Notes: a model not told the origin generated them from the sequence alone. A stretch of 64,000 bases of DNA from Amycolatopsis sp. 195334CR (GCF_017309385.1 NZ_JAFJMJ010000002.1:2914001-2978000); one strand, 5' to 3'. Numbered from the stretch's first letter, positions 8,101-15,785 are shown. Numbers and translations are program-made.

Positions 8101-9282
8101 GCCCGCCCCGCGCCCATCGGCGCGCCGATCACCGGGCACGCCGACGGCGTCCGATCGATGGCGTTCAGCCCGGACGGCCGCATCCTGGCCACCGCCAGTG
8201 GAGACCGGGCGGTAAGGCTGTGGAACATCCCCGACACTGTCCTAACTGGACATACCGGGGAGGTCAAGGCGTTGGCGTTCAGCCCGGACGGGCGCATCCT
8301 GGCCACCGGCGGCGGCGACCGGACCGTCCGGTTGTGGACGCCGGCCGAGCGGCGGCAGCTGGGCCCGCCGCTCACCGGCCACCAAGGCGACATCAACGCC
8401 CTGGCGTTCAGCCCGAACGGCCGCGTGCTGGCCACCGGTGGCGGCGACCGGACCGTGCGGCTGTGGGACGTCACCGATCCCGCGCGCCCCGCGCCCATCG
8501 GCGCGCCGATCACCGGGCACGCCGACGGCGTCCGATCGATGGCATTCAGCCCGGACGGCCGCATCCTGGTCACCGGCGGCGACGTGAAGGACGACAACAC
8601 CGCGCGGTTGTGGGACGTCACCGACCCGGCTGAACCCGTGCTGCTGGCCCGGATCATGATCGGACCGGACGCCAACGCTCTGGCGGTGGCGTTCAGCCCG
8701 AACGGAAGAACCCTGGCGACGGGCACCGAATACAGCGACGTCGCGGTGTGGTTGTGGAACATTGCCGATCCGGCCAAGCCCACGTTGCTGGCCGGCCCGC
8801 TCAAGGGGCACCAGGACGACCTACGCCGGGTCGCGTTCAGCCCGGATGGGCGGACCTTGGCCAGCGGCAGCGACGACGAGCAGGTGCGGCTGTGGGACGT
8901 CAGCGATCCGGCTCATGCCACACCGCTCGGCGAACCCCTTGCCGGCCACACCAACCCCGTCGTGGGGGTGGCGTTCAGCCCGGATGGGCAGACGGTGGCC
9001 AGTGGCAGCGGCGACAACACCGTACGGCTCTGGCGGACAGCCGACCGGACGCAGTCGGGTCAGCCGCTCACCGGCCACCAGGCCGACGTCAACGCGGTGG
9101 CGTTCAGCCCCGATGGCGCCACCCTCGCCACCGGCAGCCACGACCACACCGTGCGGCTGTGGGACATGACCGTGCCCCAAGCCGTGCACAGCATCTGCGC
9201 CATCACGGGGAACACGCTCACTCGCGAGATGTGGGACGAGTTCGTGTCGGCTGAGCTGCCGTACCGTCCGCCGTGTTCCTGA
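5179..9282 (+). CDS. Cyclase-like / nSTAND ATPase / transmembrane / 14-repeat WD40 protein
   Basis: About 1367 residues in four parts. Residues 10-180 resemble a class III nucleotide cyclase domain: VVDVEQF with Asp14, then RGDGVLLL, RMAVHAGEV and a GVAINHTFRLL-like end. Residues 210-600 are an STAND-type ATPase introduced by CPYPGLRAFQ, with Walker A APSGAGKSS (Lys248) and Walker B VVDQFEE (Asp319). One transmembrane helix lies near 622-641. The rest is fourteen WD40 repeats, each carrying AFSPDGR and RLW motifs. GTG at 5179 follows GGAGG (5170-5174); an in-frame ATG at 5134 would add 15 residues with a weaker site. Such architectures are discussed as conflict or signalling switches in which the propeller senses a ligand and the ATPase controls the effector. 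That role is inferred. Confidence 0.85.
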   Translation: MSPDALHRTVLVVDVEQFSGRKNPEQRKVRNGLYAALAHALGSHWSDCHREDRGDGVLLLAPADVPKRLFVEQVPARLVKALNKHNRAHGTGEQIRLRMAVHAGEVLLDAHGATGVAINHTFRLLDAPPLKDALAGSAGVLAVITSDWLFHEVVWHSAADETRYRSRRFRVKETETVGWICLPDDPYPPDDSQPGWPEDVCPYPGLRAFQPDQARWFFGREATLSVLMDKIDHRSGPVFVVAPSGAGKSSLLRAGVTTAVADSGRPWLLLTPGKEPCETLAQQVAQLIHGSVDGVLSAVRADPALLASMLPDGTVLVVDQFEEVFTLCTGEAERQRFIAALIAMRAVLGVRGDFYHHCLADDQLATFLPASQFNLQAMSPAGLRAAIERPARQIGVDVEASLVEVLLHEVGTDAGGLPLLAHALAVTWQRRAGDKLTLADYDRTGRIQGAIVATADEAYARCSTAEQREIFQHILMHLVVVRHDAPPARRRADPADLVKGFDAPRTAETVLGWLIEKRLVTLDGNAVELSHEVLLRAWPQLGTWIEAGRNDQVIRQQLIEAAEQWEREGKPVGSLYRGDRLAIARGWQSRSEHRAALTPLGAAFLSASSRHESRRARIRRTAVTMLAVLGLVASSTAVYAFQQRDIAREQRDAAIFNKVTAEANRIRTIDVSLAAQLDLVAHRMRPADPDTGTHLIVDANAPLSATLPSGAKDVSVVAFSPDGRTLATGSGSGDRLVRLWNVADPAHPVLLNETISHGEATRALAFSPDGRTLVTGGADNTARLWNVTNPAQPEALGPPITGHTRTIRSLAFSPDGRTLASAGDDQTVRLWNVTDLAQPAALSPPMAGHTDAIYSVAFSPDGRTLATGGDDRTMRLWDIAAPDRAKPLGSPLTGNTGAVRSVAFSPDGRMLAGASNDRAVRLWNVADPARPEALGRPITGHAGAVRSLVFSPDGRKLATGGDDNTARLWDLTDPARPAPIGAPITGHADGVRSMAFSPDGRILATASGDRAVRLWNIPDTVLTGHTGEVKALAFSPDGRILATGGGDRTVRLWTPAERRQLGPPLTGHQGDINALAFSPNGRVLATGGGDRTVRLWDVTDPARPAPIGAPITGHADGVRSMAFSPDGRILVTGGDVKDDNTARLWDVTDPAEPVLLARIMIGPDANALAVAFSPNGRTLATGTEYSDVAVWLWNIADPAKPTLLAGPLKGHQDDLRRVAFSPDGRTLASGSDDEQVRLWDVSDPAHATPLGEPLAGHTNPVVGVAFSPDGQTVASGSGDNTVRLWRTADRTQSGQPLTGHQADVNAVAFSPDGATLATGSHDHTVRLWDMTVPQAVHSICAITGNTLTREMWDEFVSAELPYRPPCS
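8105..8575 (+). repeat. Recently duplicated WD40 unit inside the STAND gene
   Basis: Two blocks of about 90 bases, 8105-8194 and 8486-8575, differ at only a few positions and are offset by 381 bases (127 codons, a whole number of repeats). Both encode GAPITGHADGVRSMAFSPDG. The remaining propeller repeats are much more diverged at DNA level. Near identity at synonymous positions indicates recent duplication or gene conversion between blades. Confidence 0.8.
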
Positions 9283-9379
9283 GACCGGGGTTGACCGGAC
9301 TCGACTCCAGCGCGGATCTCGCTGTTCGAGCGTGCCGACGAGTAGGCTTTCCTGGGAGCCGAGGTAGCCAGGAGGGCGG

Positions 9380-11890
9380 GTGTTCGGTTCGGATTTGCGT
9401 GCTCGGCGTCGGCGTGCCGGTCTTACCCAGGAGGCGCTTGCCGAGCGGTCCGGTTTGGGCGTGCGCACCATCCGAAAGCTCGAGAACGGTCTCATCCGCC
9501 AGCCCCGCAACGACACCGTGCGACTGCTGGCGGACGGGCTGAACCTCACGGGCGAGGACCGCGATGCCTTCGTCGAGTCCGCGCTCGCCGAAGACGACGC
9601 CGACTCGTCGGCGCGGCGGCCGTCGCCGGTCTTCTCCCTGCCGTCGGACACCGCCGACTTCACCGGGATGGACGAGCAGATCGCGGTCATGGAGGCGCGG
9701 CTGGCCGAGCGGCAGGCGGCCGACACCGCGGTTCCGGTGGTCGCGCTGGCCGGGGCGGCCGGGATGGGCAAGACCACGGTCGCGGTGCACGTCGCCCACC
9801 GCCTGCGCCGGATCTACCCCGACGGTGGCATGTTCATCAACCTCCGCGGGACACAGGCGAACCCGGTGCCGCCCGACGAGGCGCTCGGGCGGTTGCTGCA
9901 CGCGCTCGACGAGCCGGCCGCCGCGTCGGCGCGCAGCCTCGACGAGAAGGTCGAGCGGTACCGGCTGACCCTCGCCGCCCGGCGCGTCCTGGTCGTGCTC
10001 GACGACGCGGGCGGCCTCGACCAGGTGGCGCCGCTCCTGCCGGGCCACCCCGGCTGCGGGGTGATCATCACCAGCCGTGCGCCGGTCGCCGGTCTGCCCG
10101 GGGTGATCACGCTCGACGTCCGGGCGATGAGCGAGTCGCACGCACTGGGGCTGCTCCGGCACATCATCGGCGACACCCGGCTCGACCAGGATCCGGGCGC
10201 CGCGGAAACGCTGGTGCGGCTGTGCGACCGGGTCCCGCTGGCGGTGCGGATCGCCGGCGCGCGGCTGGCCAACCGTCCACAGTGGCCGGTCGCGACGCTG
10301 GTCGGCCGGATGGGTGACGAGCGGCGCAGGCTGGACGAGCTCCGGCTCGGCGAGTTCGGCGTGCGCTCGTCGCTGGCGGTCAGCTACCACGGACTCGACG
10401 AGACGGGCAAACGGGCGTTCCGGCTGCTCGGTTTCCTCGATCCGCCCGACTTCGCGGCGTCGACCGCCGCCGCGCTGCTCGCCGTGCCCGTCGCCGCGGC
10501 GGAGGACGTCCTCGACCGGCTCGCCGACGCACGGCTGGTCGAGTACATCGCGAAGACGGGCGGTGGGATCCGCTACCGCATGCACGACCTCGTCCGGATC
10601 TACGCCAGGGAGTGCGCCGAGGCGGAGGAGAGCGTCGACGACCGCACGACGGCCGTGGCACGCGCGATCACCCAGGCGCTGCGGGCGGTCGAGGGGGTGG
10701 CCGAGCATCTGCCGGTGGCCGTGCGCCGCCTGTACCAGCCGGACCTGGAGCCGAGCTGGCTCCCGGTCGACGGGGGTTACGGCCCCGAACTGCTTGACGA
10801 GGAACCGATGCTGGTCGCGATGGTCGAGCGGGCCAGCGCGCTCGGACTGGATCGGCTCGCGTGCGCACTGGCCGAGGCGCTGGTGTTCGCCGTTTTCGGC
10901 ACCTACAACCGGTTCGACGGCTGGGACCGCACCCACGCCGCGGCCTGCGCCGCCGCCGACGCGGCGGGCAACGACTCGGGACGGGCCGCGCTGGAATGCG
11001 GCCTCGGTCAGCTCCGGTACACCGAAGACCGCTTCGCCGAAGCGAAATACCACTTCCAGCTGGCCATCGACCGCTTCCGCGCGGGCGGGAACCCACACGG
11101 CGAAGCGGTCGCGGTCAACGGCATCGGCACGGCCCACCGTGAGCTGGGCGAACACGACCTGACCCTGCGATACCACGAACGAGCCCGGAAAGCCTTGTCC
11201 GCACTGGGCGACTGGCACGGCGTCGCGCACGCGCTCTACGGAATCGGCTACGCGCACCGGGAACTGGGCCACGACGAACTGGCCGCACACCACCTGGAAG
11301 AAGCGGCACGCCAGTACCGCCGCATCGGACACCACCGCGGCGAGGCGATCGCGATCCGGGGCATCGGCCTGATCCACCGGGCCCGCGACGAACTCGAGCC
11401 GGCCGAACAGTTCTGCGAACGAGCACACCGGATCATCGAGACAACCGGCGACCGGCACCTGCGGTGCTACACCTCGCAGGCACTGGCCAAGGTCTGGATC
11501 CGCCGCGGCGCGACCGACCGGGCGAGGCCGGTGCTGCTGACCAGCCTGCGCGTGTGCCGAGAACACCAGGACCGCCTCGGGGTCGCGCTCATGCTCCGCA
11601 CGATCGGCGAACTGCACCTGGCGGAAGGCGACGCCGAGTCCGCCCTGCACTGGCTGAACCAGGCCATGACGATCTGGCGTCACCTTCACCTCCGCCTCTG
11701 GCAGGCCCGCACCCTCCGGGACATCGGGGCGGCACATGCCGTCGGATCGGGCTGCGCCCAGGCCCACCCGCACTGGGCGGAGGCCTTGACCATCTTCCGC
11801 GCCCACCGCACCAGGGAAGCGGACGAGCTCGACACCTGGCGCCGTTCCTGGGGCTGCCACTGCGCTCCGGAGGTGCTGACCGAGCGGTAG
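9380..11890 (+). CDS. XRE-HTH / NB-ARC / TPR STAND regulator
   Basis: An 836-residue protein. Residues 1-60 are an XRE-type helix-turn-helix (SDLRARRRRAGLTQEALA, then SGLGVRTIRKLENG). An NB-ARC ATPase follows with Walker A GAAGMGKTT and Walker B VLVVLDDAGG, and a winged-helix-like region with TGKRAFRLLGFLD. The C-terminal 400 residues are helical TPR units. This is the common actinobacterial signal-transducing regulator layout (AfsR-like without the SARP domain): ATP-driven oligomerisation exposes or arranges the DNA-binding domain. The GTG start follows AGGAGGG at 9370-9376. It lies 97 bases after the WD40 STAND gene, co-directional, so the two STAND proteins may work together. Targets are unknown. 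Confidence 0.9.
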   Translation: MFGSDLRARRRRAGLTQEALAERSGLGVRTIRKLENGLIRQPRNDTVRLLADGLNLTGEDRDAFVESALAEDDADSSARRPSPVFSLPSDTADFTGMDEQIAVMEARLAERQAADTAVPVVALAGAAGMGKTTVAVHVAHRLRRIYPDGGMFINLRGTQANPVPPDEALGRLLHALDEPAAASARSLDEKVERYRLTLAARRVLVVLDDAGGLDQVAPLLPGHPGCGVIITSRAPVAGLPGVITLDVRAMSESHALGLLRHIIGDTRLDQDPGAAETLVRLCDRVPLAVRIAGARLANRPQWPVATLVGRMGDERRRLDELRLGEFGVRSSLAVSYHGLDETGKRAFRLLGFLDPPDFAASTAAALLAVPVAAAEDVLDRLADARLVEYIAKTGGGIRYRMHDLVRIYARECAEAEESVDDRTTAVARAITQALRAVEGVAEHLPVAVRRLYQPDLEPSWLPVDGGYGPELLDEEPMLVAMVERASALGLDRLACALAEALVFAVFGTYNRFDGWDRTHAAACAAADAAGNDSGRAALECGLGQLRYTEDRFAEAKYHFQLAIDRFRAGGNPHGEAVAVNGIGTAHRELGEHDLTLRYHERARKALSALGDWHGVAHALYGIGYAHRELGHDELAAHHLEEAARQYRRIGHHRGEAIAIRGIGLIHRARDELEPAEQFCERAHRIIETTGDRHLRCYTSQALAKVWIRRGATDRARPVLLTSLRVCREHQDRLGVALMLRTIGELHLAEGDAESALHWLNQAMTIWRHLHLRLWQARTLRDIGAAHAVGSGCAQAHPHWAEALTIFRAHRTREADELDTWRRSWGCHCAPEVLTER

Positions 11891-11919
11891 AGCGAGCCGG
11901 TCGACCCGCTCTACCGCTC
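11882..11919. terminator. Bidirectional terminator between convergent genes
   Basis: A perfect 13-base inverted repeat, GAGCGGTAGAGCG (11882-11894) and CGCTCTACCGCTC (11907-11919), with a 12-base loop. The left arm includes the stop codon of the XRE/NB-ARC/TPR gene. It sits between two convergent genes, so it can end transcription from both. There is no U-tract, as is usual for actinobacterial terminators. Confidence 0.8.
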
Positions 11920-11954
11920 AGCGGGAGGTCCCCCTCGCAGACCTCCGTCCTACC

Positions 11955-13298
11955 TCACAGCCAACCGGAGCCGACCGTGTTGCCACACGGTGCGACGGGT
12001 GCCCAGCTGGCCGACCCGTTCGTCGGGTCGGTGTGGTGCCACCAGCGGAGGATGCCTGCCTGGTCGGCGGCGTAGATCCGGCCGTTGCCGGCCGCGAGAA
12101 CGGTCTGGTAGTTGCAGGTCCCCTCGACCCAGCCCGACCCGATGGCCGCCCCGCTGCCGCCGGCCCACCCGACGCCCGCCCCGTCGTCCGGCGTGAGATA
12201 CCGGTACCACCGCAGCGATCCGTCGTGGCCGACGGGGTAGAGCACCCCGTTGGACGCGGTGATCGAACGGAACGTGTGCCAGCCCGCTCCGATGACCTTG
12301 CCGGAGTTCGGTGCCCAGGAACCGCCGGCGCCAGGCGTTCCGCGATACCGGTACCAGTACAGGGTGCCGGTCCAGGAGACGCCGTAGATGACCCCCGCGC
12401 CGGCGGAGATGACGAACTTGAAGGAGTTCCACCCGGTGCCGACAAGCGCGCCGCTGGCCGCGGCGAACCCCTGGTCGGTGTCGTAGCGGTACCACTGCAT
12501 GTCGCCGTTCGGGCGGACACCGAACAGGGTCCGGTCCGCGGCGACGAGCTTGTCGAAGTTCTGGAACCCGGCGCCCGCGGTGAACGCGGATTCCCAGCTC
12601 GGCGTGCCCGAGGACCAGCCGGTGTGCTGGTACCAGCTCAGTGCCCCGTCGTCGGCGACGATGTTCAACCGGCCCGCCTGACCGGACACGACGTCGTTGG
12701 CGAGCTTCGCGTAGCGGATGGGGGTGTAGGAGTTGACCTTGGCCTGGGACCAGACGGCCGTCCGGGTCCGGTCGACCGCCCCGGTCTGCTCGTACACCAA
12801 CGCGCCGGTGGAGACCCATGCCACGAACAGGGCGGCGTGGTCGTTGTTGGGGTTGCTGTCCTCGATGTGCAGCAGCAGTGCGTCGCCCGGCGCGAGCTGC
12901 GACTGGGTGATCGAGACGGTCCGCCCGCTGGAGTGCGCCGGTCGCAGGTTGCCCGTGTACCAGGCGTTCCCCTGGCCACCCATCCCCCAGGCCATGGCCA
13001 GGAACCCGGAGCAGTCCTGCCGGTACGAGCCATAACTGTTGCTGTGGCAGGAATTCTGCGAGTACGGCACGTATTCGCCGTGATAGTTGATCGGGTCGGC
13101 ACCGGGGTCGACGTGGGCCAGCCACGACCGTGCCCGGCGCAGCACCTCGCTGCGGGACGGCACGAGATCGTTGCCGTTGTCCTGGCAGGCCGCCTGGACC
13201 CCGGCATCCGGTGCGGCGGCCGCGGTGGCCCCACAGCCCGTCAGGCCCGCTGCCACCACCGCGGCTGTGACGATGATCGTGGTCAGTCGTCTCATCAT
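11955..13298 (-). CDS. Lipoprotein with NlpC/P60-like peptidase and tachylectin-type propeller
   Basis: A 447-residue exported lipoprotein. The N-terminus MMRRLTTIIVTAAVVAAG leads to the lipobox LTGC. Next is an amidase-like domain with QDCSGFLAMAWG (candidate catalytic Cys) and GDALLLHIEDSNPNNDHAAL (candidate His), typical of NlpC/P60 or CHAP-like peptidases that cut cell-wall peptides or amides. The C-terminal 230 residues hold five repeats built on G-x-L-x-WYRY/WYQH and GTGW/GAGW motifs, the signature of tachylectin-2-like five-bladed propellers that bind GlcNAc/GalNAc. The start follows GAGGAGGG; the second of two adjacent ATGs has better spacing. A wall hydrolase that docks on sugar is the natural reading, unproven. 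It shares a terminator with the STAND regulator. Confidence 0.8.
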   Translation of the reverse strand: MMRRLTTIIVTAAVVAAGLTGCGATAAAAPDAGVQAACQDNGNDLVPSRSEVLRRARSWLAHVDPGADPINYHGEYVPYSQNSCHSNSYGSYRQDCSGFLAMAWGMGGQGNAWYTGNLRPAHSSGRTVSITQSQLAPGDALLLHIEDSNPNNDHAALFVAWVSTGALVYEQTGAVDRTRTAVWSQAKVNSYTPIRYAKLANDVVSGQAGRLNIVADDGALSWYQHTGWSSGTPSWESAFTAGAGFQNFDKLVAADRTLFGVRPNGDMQWYRYDTDQGFAAASGALVGTGWNSFKFVISAGAGVIYGVSWTGTLYWYRYRGTPGAGGSWAPNSGKVIGAGWHTFRSITASNGVLYPVGHDGSLRWYRYLTPDDGAGVGWAGGSGAAIGSGWVEGTCNYQTVLAAGNGRIYAADQAGILRWWHHTDPTNGSASWAPVAPCGNTVGSGWL

Positions 13299-13429
13299 TC
13301 CCTCCTCGTCCGAGCGGCACCCGACGTCGCACACCACCCGCACAGGAGCGTCCCGTGCACAGGGGGCGGTGCGACAGGTCCACGACCGGCCGCTGACCGG
13401 CACCTTGGAAGAACGGCTCGATCACCAGG

Positions 13430-14164
13430 TCAGGTCTGGCCGATTCCACCGTCGACGGGGAGGTCGATCCCGCTGATGAAGCTCGAGTCCGCGGAAGCGA
13501 GGAAGAGCGCCGCCGTGGCGATCTCGTGCTCGGCGCCGAGGCGGCCCACGGGTACCCGCGCGGCGATCTGTTCCTTGAATCCCGGCGGGAGGTCGGCGAA
13601 CGCCGGGGTGTCGATCGCGGCGGGACTGAGGACGTTGACGCGGATCCCCCGCTCCCTCAGGTCGGTGGTCCAGGTCCGGGCGAACGACCGCAGCGCCGCC
13701 TTGCTCGCGGCGTAGACCGTCGTCCCCGGATCGCCCTTCTCCGCGGCACCCGACCCGATGAGCACGATCGAAGCGCCATCGGACAGCAACGGCAAGAGCT
13801 TCTGCACGGTGAAGAACGTCCCGCGCACGTTCACCCCGAACACCGCGTCGAACGACTCCTCGGTCACCTCACCGATCGTCTCGTTCCACGTCCAGACCCC
13901 GGCGCTCGCGACGAGCACGTCGACCCGGCCCAGTTCGGCCGCCACGACCTCGGCCAGTCGGACCACGTCGGCGATCTCACCGACGTCACCGACCACACCG
14001 GTCACGTCGTGGCCGATCGCGGCCACCGCCGCGTCCAGCCGGTCCTGGCGCCGGCCGGTGATGACCACGTGCGCCCCCTCCGCGACGAACACCTTCGCCG
14101 TCTCCAGTGCCAGTCCGGAGGTCGCCCCGGTGATCACCGCGACCTTGCCGCCGAGCTTCGCCAT
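13430..14164 (-). CDS. Short-chain dehydrogenase/reductase
   Basis: A 244-residue classical SDR. The cofactor motif is TGATSGLA (residues 12-19; the family's last Gly is Ala), with ASAGV in place of NNAG. Catalytic residues are Ser138, Tyr151 and Lys155 (YAASK), and a C-terminal FISGIDLPVDGG loop closes the substrate pocket. The ATG at 14164 is preceded by GGGGAG; a longer reading frame upstream would run through the operator. It diverges from a TetR gene across a palindromic operator, so it is almost certainly repressed by that TetR until a ligand, perhaps the SDR substrate, binds. An alcohol or ketone oxidoreductase of unknown substrate. Confidence 0.9.
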   Translation of the reverse strand: MAKLGGKVAVITGATSGLALETAKVFVAEGAHVVITGRRQDRLDAAVAAIGHDVTGVVGDVGEIADVVRLAEVVAAELGRVDVLVASAGVWTWNETIGEVTEESFDAVFGVNVRGTFFTVQKLLPLLSDGASIVLIGSGAAEKGDPGTTVYAASKAALRSFARTWTTDLRERGIRVNVLSPAAIDTPAFADLPPGFKEQIAARVPVGRLGAEHEIATAALFLASADSSFISGIDLPVDGGIGQT

Positions 14165-14190
14165 GCCACTCCCCTGCGGCAAAAATGATG

Positions 14191-14244
14191 GTGCTCTCAT
14201 TTTCCGTTCCCCGCTGAGCGTACGGAAAAATGAGAGCACTCTCA
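14191..14244. promoter_or_regulatory. TetR operator region between SDR and TetR genes
   Basis: Long inverted repeat: GTGCTCTCATTTTCCGT (14191-14207) and ACGGAAAAATGAGAGCAC (14222-14239), complementary except for one extra A:T. Overlapping the right arm is a second palindrome, TGAGAG-CA-CTCTCA (14231-14244). The repeated ATGAGAGCAC core is a typical TetR half-site. Its place between the divergent genes lets one dimer pair control both. Confidence 0.8.
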
Positions 14245-14247
14245 AAG

Positions 14248-14281
14248 TTGAGACATGTCACATTTTGTTAGGGTGACCCGC
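14248..14281 (+). promoter_or_regulatory. Probable leaderless promoter of the TetR gene
   Basis: TAGGGT at 14269-14274 ends 7 bases before the ATG at 14282, the TANNNT-N7-ATG spacing of leaderless actinobacterial genes. TTGAGA (14248-14253) may serve as the -35 with a short 15-base spacer. No good ribosome-binding site precedes the ATG, consistent with a leaderless mRNA. Confidence 0.5.
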
Positions 14282-14953
14282 ATGCCCGCCAGCAAGAACC
14301 CACCCACTCGCCGGGACGCCCACCGCAACCGCGAGCGGCTTCTCGAAAGCGCCCGGCACGCGTTCGCCGAACGAGGCGCCCAGGCCGCCCTCGACGGCAT
14401 CGCCCGGGAGGCGGGACTGGTGACCGGCACCCTCTACCGGCACTTCCCGACACGCCTGGACCTGCTGTGGGCCGTGCTCGAACCGAAACTGCACCGCCTG
14501 CTCGACGAGGTACGGGCCCTGCCCGAACTGGAGGACCCGTGGGAGGCGTTTCGCAGCCTGCTGGAAGTCCTGTGTTCCGCCCAGGCCGAAGATCGGGCGT
14601 TCGGCGACTTCCTGGCGAAGCGGTTTCCCGGCGACGACCGCACCGAAGCCGTGCACGGCGAGATCTGCGCACTCGCACAACGCGTTCTGGAGCGGGCGCA
14701 GGAAGCCGGTGCCGTGCGCTCGGACGTCACCGGCGCGGACCTCTTCCTGTTGTTCTGGGCAAGCGGCCGAGTCGCCGAGGCCACGCGGCACGTGGCCCCG
14801 TCGATGTGGCGGCGACACGTTTATCTGGCGCTGGACGGGTTCCGGGCCTCGAACCGGCTCGACCTGCAAGAGCCCGCGTGGGACGCGGACCAGCTCCACC
14901 GGGCGATGGCCGTGCCCGGGAAGCACGGAGCGGAGCTGCCTGAACTTCGTTAA
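14282..14953 (+). CDS. TetR-family repressor
   Basis: A 223-residue TetR protein. The N-terminal DNA-binding domain is clear (NRERLLESARHAFAERG, then IAREAGLVTGTLYRHFPTR as the recognition helix region), and the C-terminal ligand domain is divergent and helical. I start it at the ATG at 14282 because TAGGGT lies just upstream and the region before it holds the operator; an in-frame ATG at 14255 falls inside the control region. It diverges from the SDR gene with a shared palindrome, so autoregulation plus control of the SDR is likely. Its stop codon lies inside an operator half-site of the next TetR gene. Confidence 0.9.
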   Translation: MPASKNPPTRRDAHRNRERLLESARHAFAERGAQAALDGIAREAGLVTGTLYRHFPTRLDLLWAVLEPKLHRLLDEVRALPELEDPWEAFRSLLEVLCSAQAEDRAFGDFLAKRFPGDDRTEAVHGEICALAQRVLERAQEAGAVRSDVTGADLFLLFWASGRVAEATRHVAPSMWRRHVYLALDGFRASNRLDLQEPAWDADQLHRAMAVPGKHGAELPELR

Positions 14954-14959
14954 GGTGTC
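14943..14959 (+). promoter_or_regulatory. Operator half-site upstream of the second TetR gene
   Basis: AACTTCGTTAAGGTGTC matches 15 of 17 bases of the AACTTTGTTAAGGAGTC half-sites placed before the downstream MFS gene. It overlaps the stop codon of the first TetR gene and the start region of the second. It suggests the second TetR binds here to control itself. Confidence 0.65.
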
Positions 14960-14963
14960 CTCC

Positions 14964-15602
14964 GTGGGAAAGGGCATCACCAAGGAACGGATCGTCGCGG
15001 CGGCGCTCGAGTTGCTCAACGACAAGGGCATGGACGCACTGACCGTCCGTGCGCTCGCGACGAGGCTTGGTGTGCAGGCACCGGCGCTGTACTGGCACGT
15101 GCGCAACAAACAGGAACTGCTCGACGAGATGAGCACGTTCGTCATGCGCCGGGTCACGGATGCACTGTCGGCCGTCCCGCCGGACGCCGGCTGGCGGGCC
15201 AACCTCGCCGACTACGGCCACATCCTGCGCGCGGAATACCTGGGCTACCGGGACGGAGCCCGCATCTTCAGCGGCACGCGCTTGTCCGATCCGGACGTGG
15301 TGAAAGCCAAGGAGACCTGGCTCGCGCGGTTCATCGAGGCCGGTTTCACCCTCGCCGACGCCGACGACGCCCTCGATGTGGTCACCGCGTTCGTCGTCGG
15401 CTACGTCATCGAGGAACAGGAACGGGCGCAGTCGGACGAGACCGCACCAGGTCGTTACTCGCTCGCCGAACGCGATGCCTGGCTGGGCGAAGGGGCCGAT
15501 CTGGTCAAGGCCGCGGGTCGCCTGCGCGATGACCACGACACCCGGTTCGAGCGGCACCTCGACGTCGTCCTCGACGGACTCGCGGCCCGGCAGCAACGCT
15601 GA
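14964..15602 (+). CDS. TetR-family repressor (TetR_C type) of the MFS/monooxygenase operon
   Basis: A 212-residue repressor of the classical tetracycline-repressor subclass. The N-terminus is ITKERIVAAALELLNDKG, then VRALATRLGVQAPALYWHV, whose PALYWHV recognition-helix sequence is characteristic of TetR_C proteins. The start is uncertain between GTG at 14964 and GTG at 14955; AAGG at 14952-14955 favours the former. It precedes an efflux pump and a flavin monooxygenase with the same 17-base operator in both control regions. The likely role is to sense a small polycyclic or aromatic compound and release pump and enzyme together. The ligand is unknown. Confidence 0.9.
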   Translation: MGKGITKERIVAAALELLNDKGMDALTVRALATRLGVQAPALYWHVRNKQELLDEMSTFVMRRVTDALSAVPPDAGWRANLADYGHILRAEYLGYRDGARIFSGTRLSDPDVVKAKETWLARFIEAGFTLADADDALDVVTAFVVGYVIEEQERAQSDETAPGRYSLAERDAWLGEGADLVKAAGRLRDDHDTRFERHLDVVLDGLAARQQR

Positions 15603-15724
15603 CGCTCGTCGCGGACGACGACCGCGCGATTCCCAAGTCCCTGGACCGCACGACTTCTGTCTCGTTGCTGACTCCACCGGCGTGTTGACCCACTGAGGTT
15701 CGCCGGGCGTCCTTTGCCGCGGTT

Positions 15725-15785
15725 GACTCCTTAACAAAGTTCAGGCACGGTGGGTGCCAGCAGAGATTAACTTTGTTAAGGAGTC
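15725..15785. promoter_or_regulatory. Palindromic operator before the MFS gene
   Basis: Perfect 17-base inverted repeat GACTCCTTAACAAAGTT (15725-15741) and AACTTTGTTAAGGAGTC (15769-15785), separated by 27 bases. It is the only notable structure in the 270-base gap between the TetR gene and the MFS gene. The related copy at 14943-14959 marks it as the binding site of the upstream TetR. Confidence 0.8.

Noticed and set aside
7290..9200. Regular repeats that might be taken for a tandem DNA or CRISPR-like array
   Set aside because: The period follows the WD40 blades, stays in frame and encodes AFSPDGR/RLW motifs. There are no conserved repeats with unique spacers outside coding sequence.
9218..11860. 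An 880-residue minus-strand frame opposite the XRE/NB-ARC/TPR gene
   Set aside because: The plus strand has unmistakable HTH, Walker and TPR signatures; the minus frame is low-complexity and featureless.
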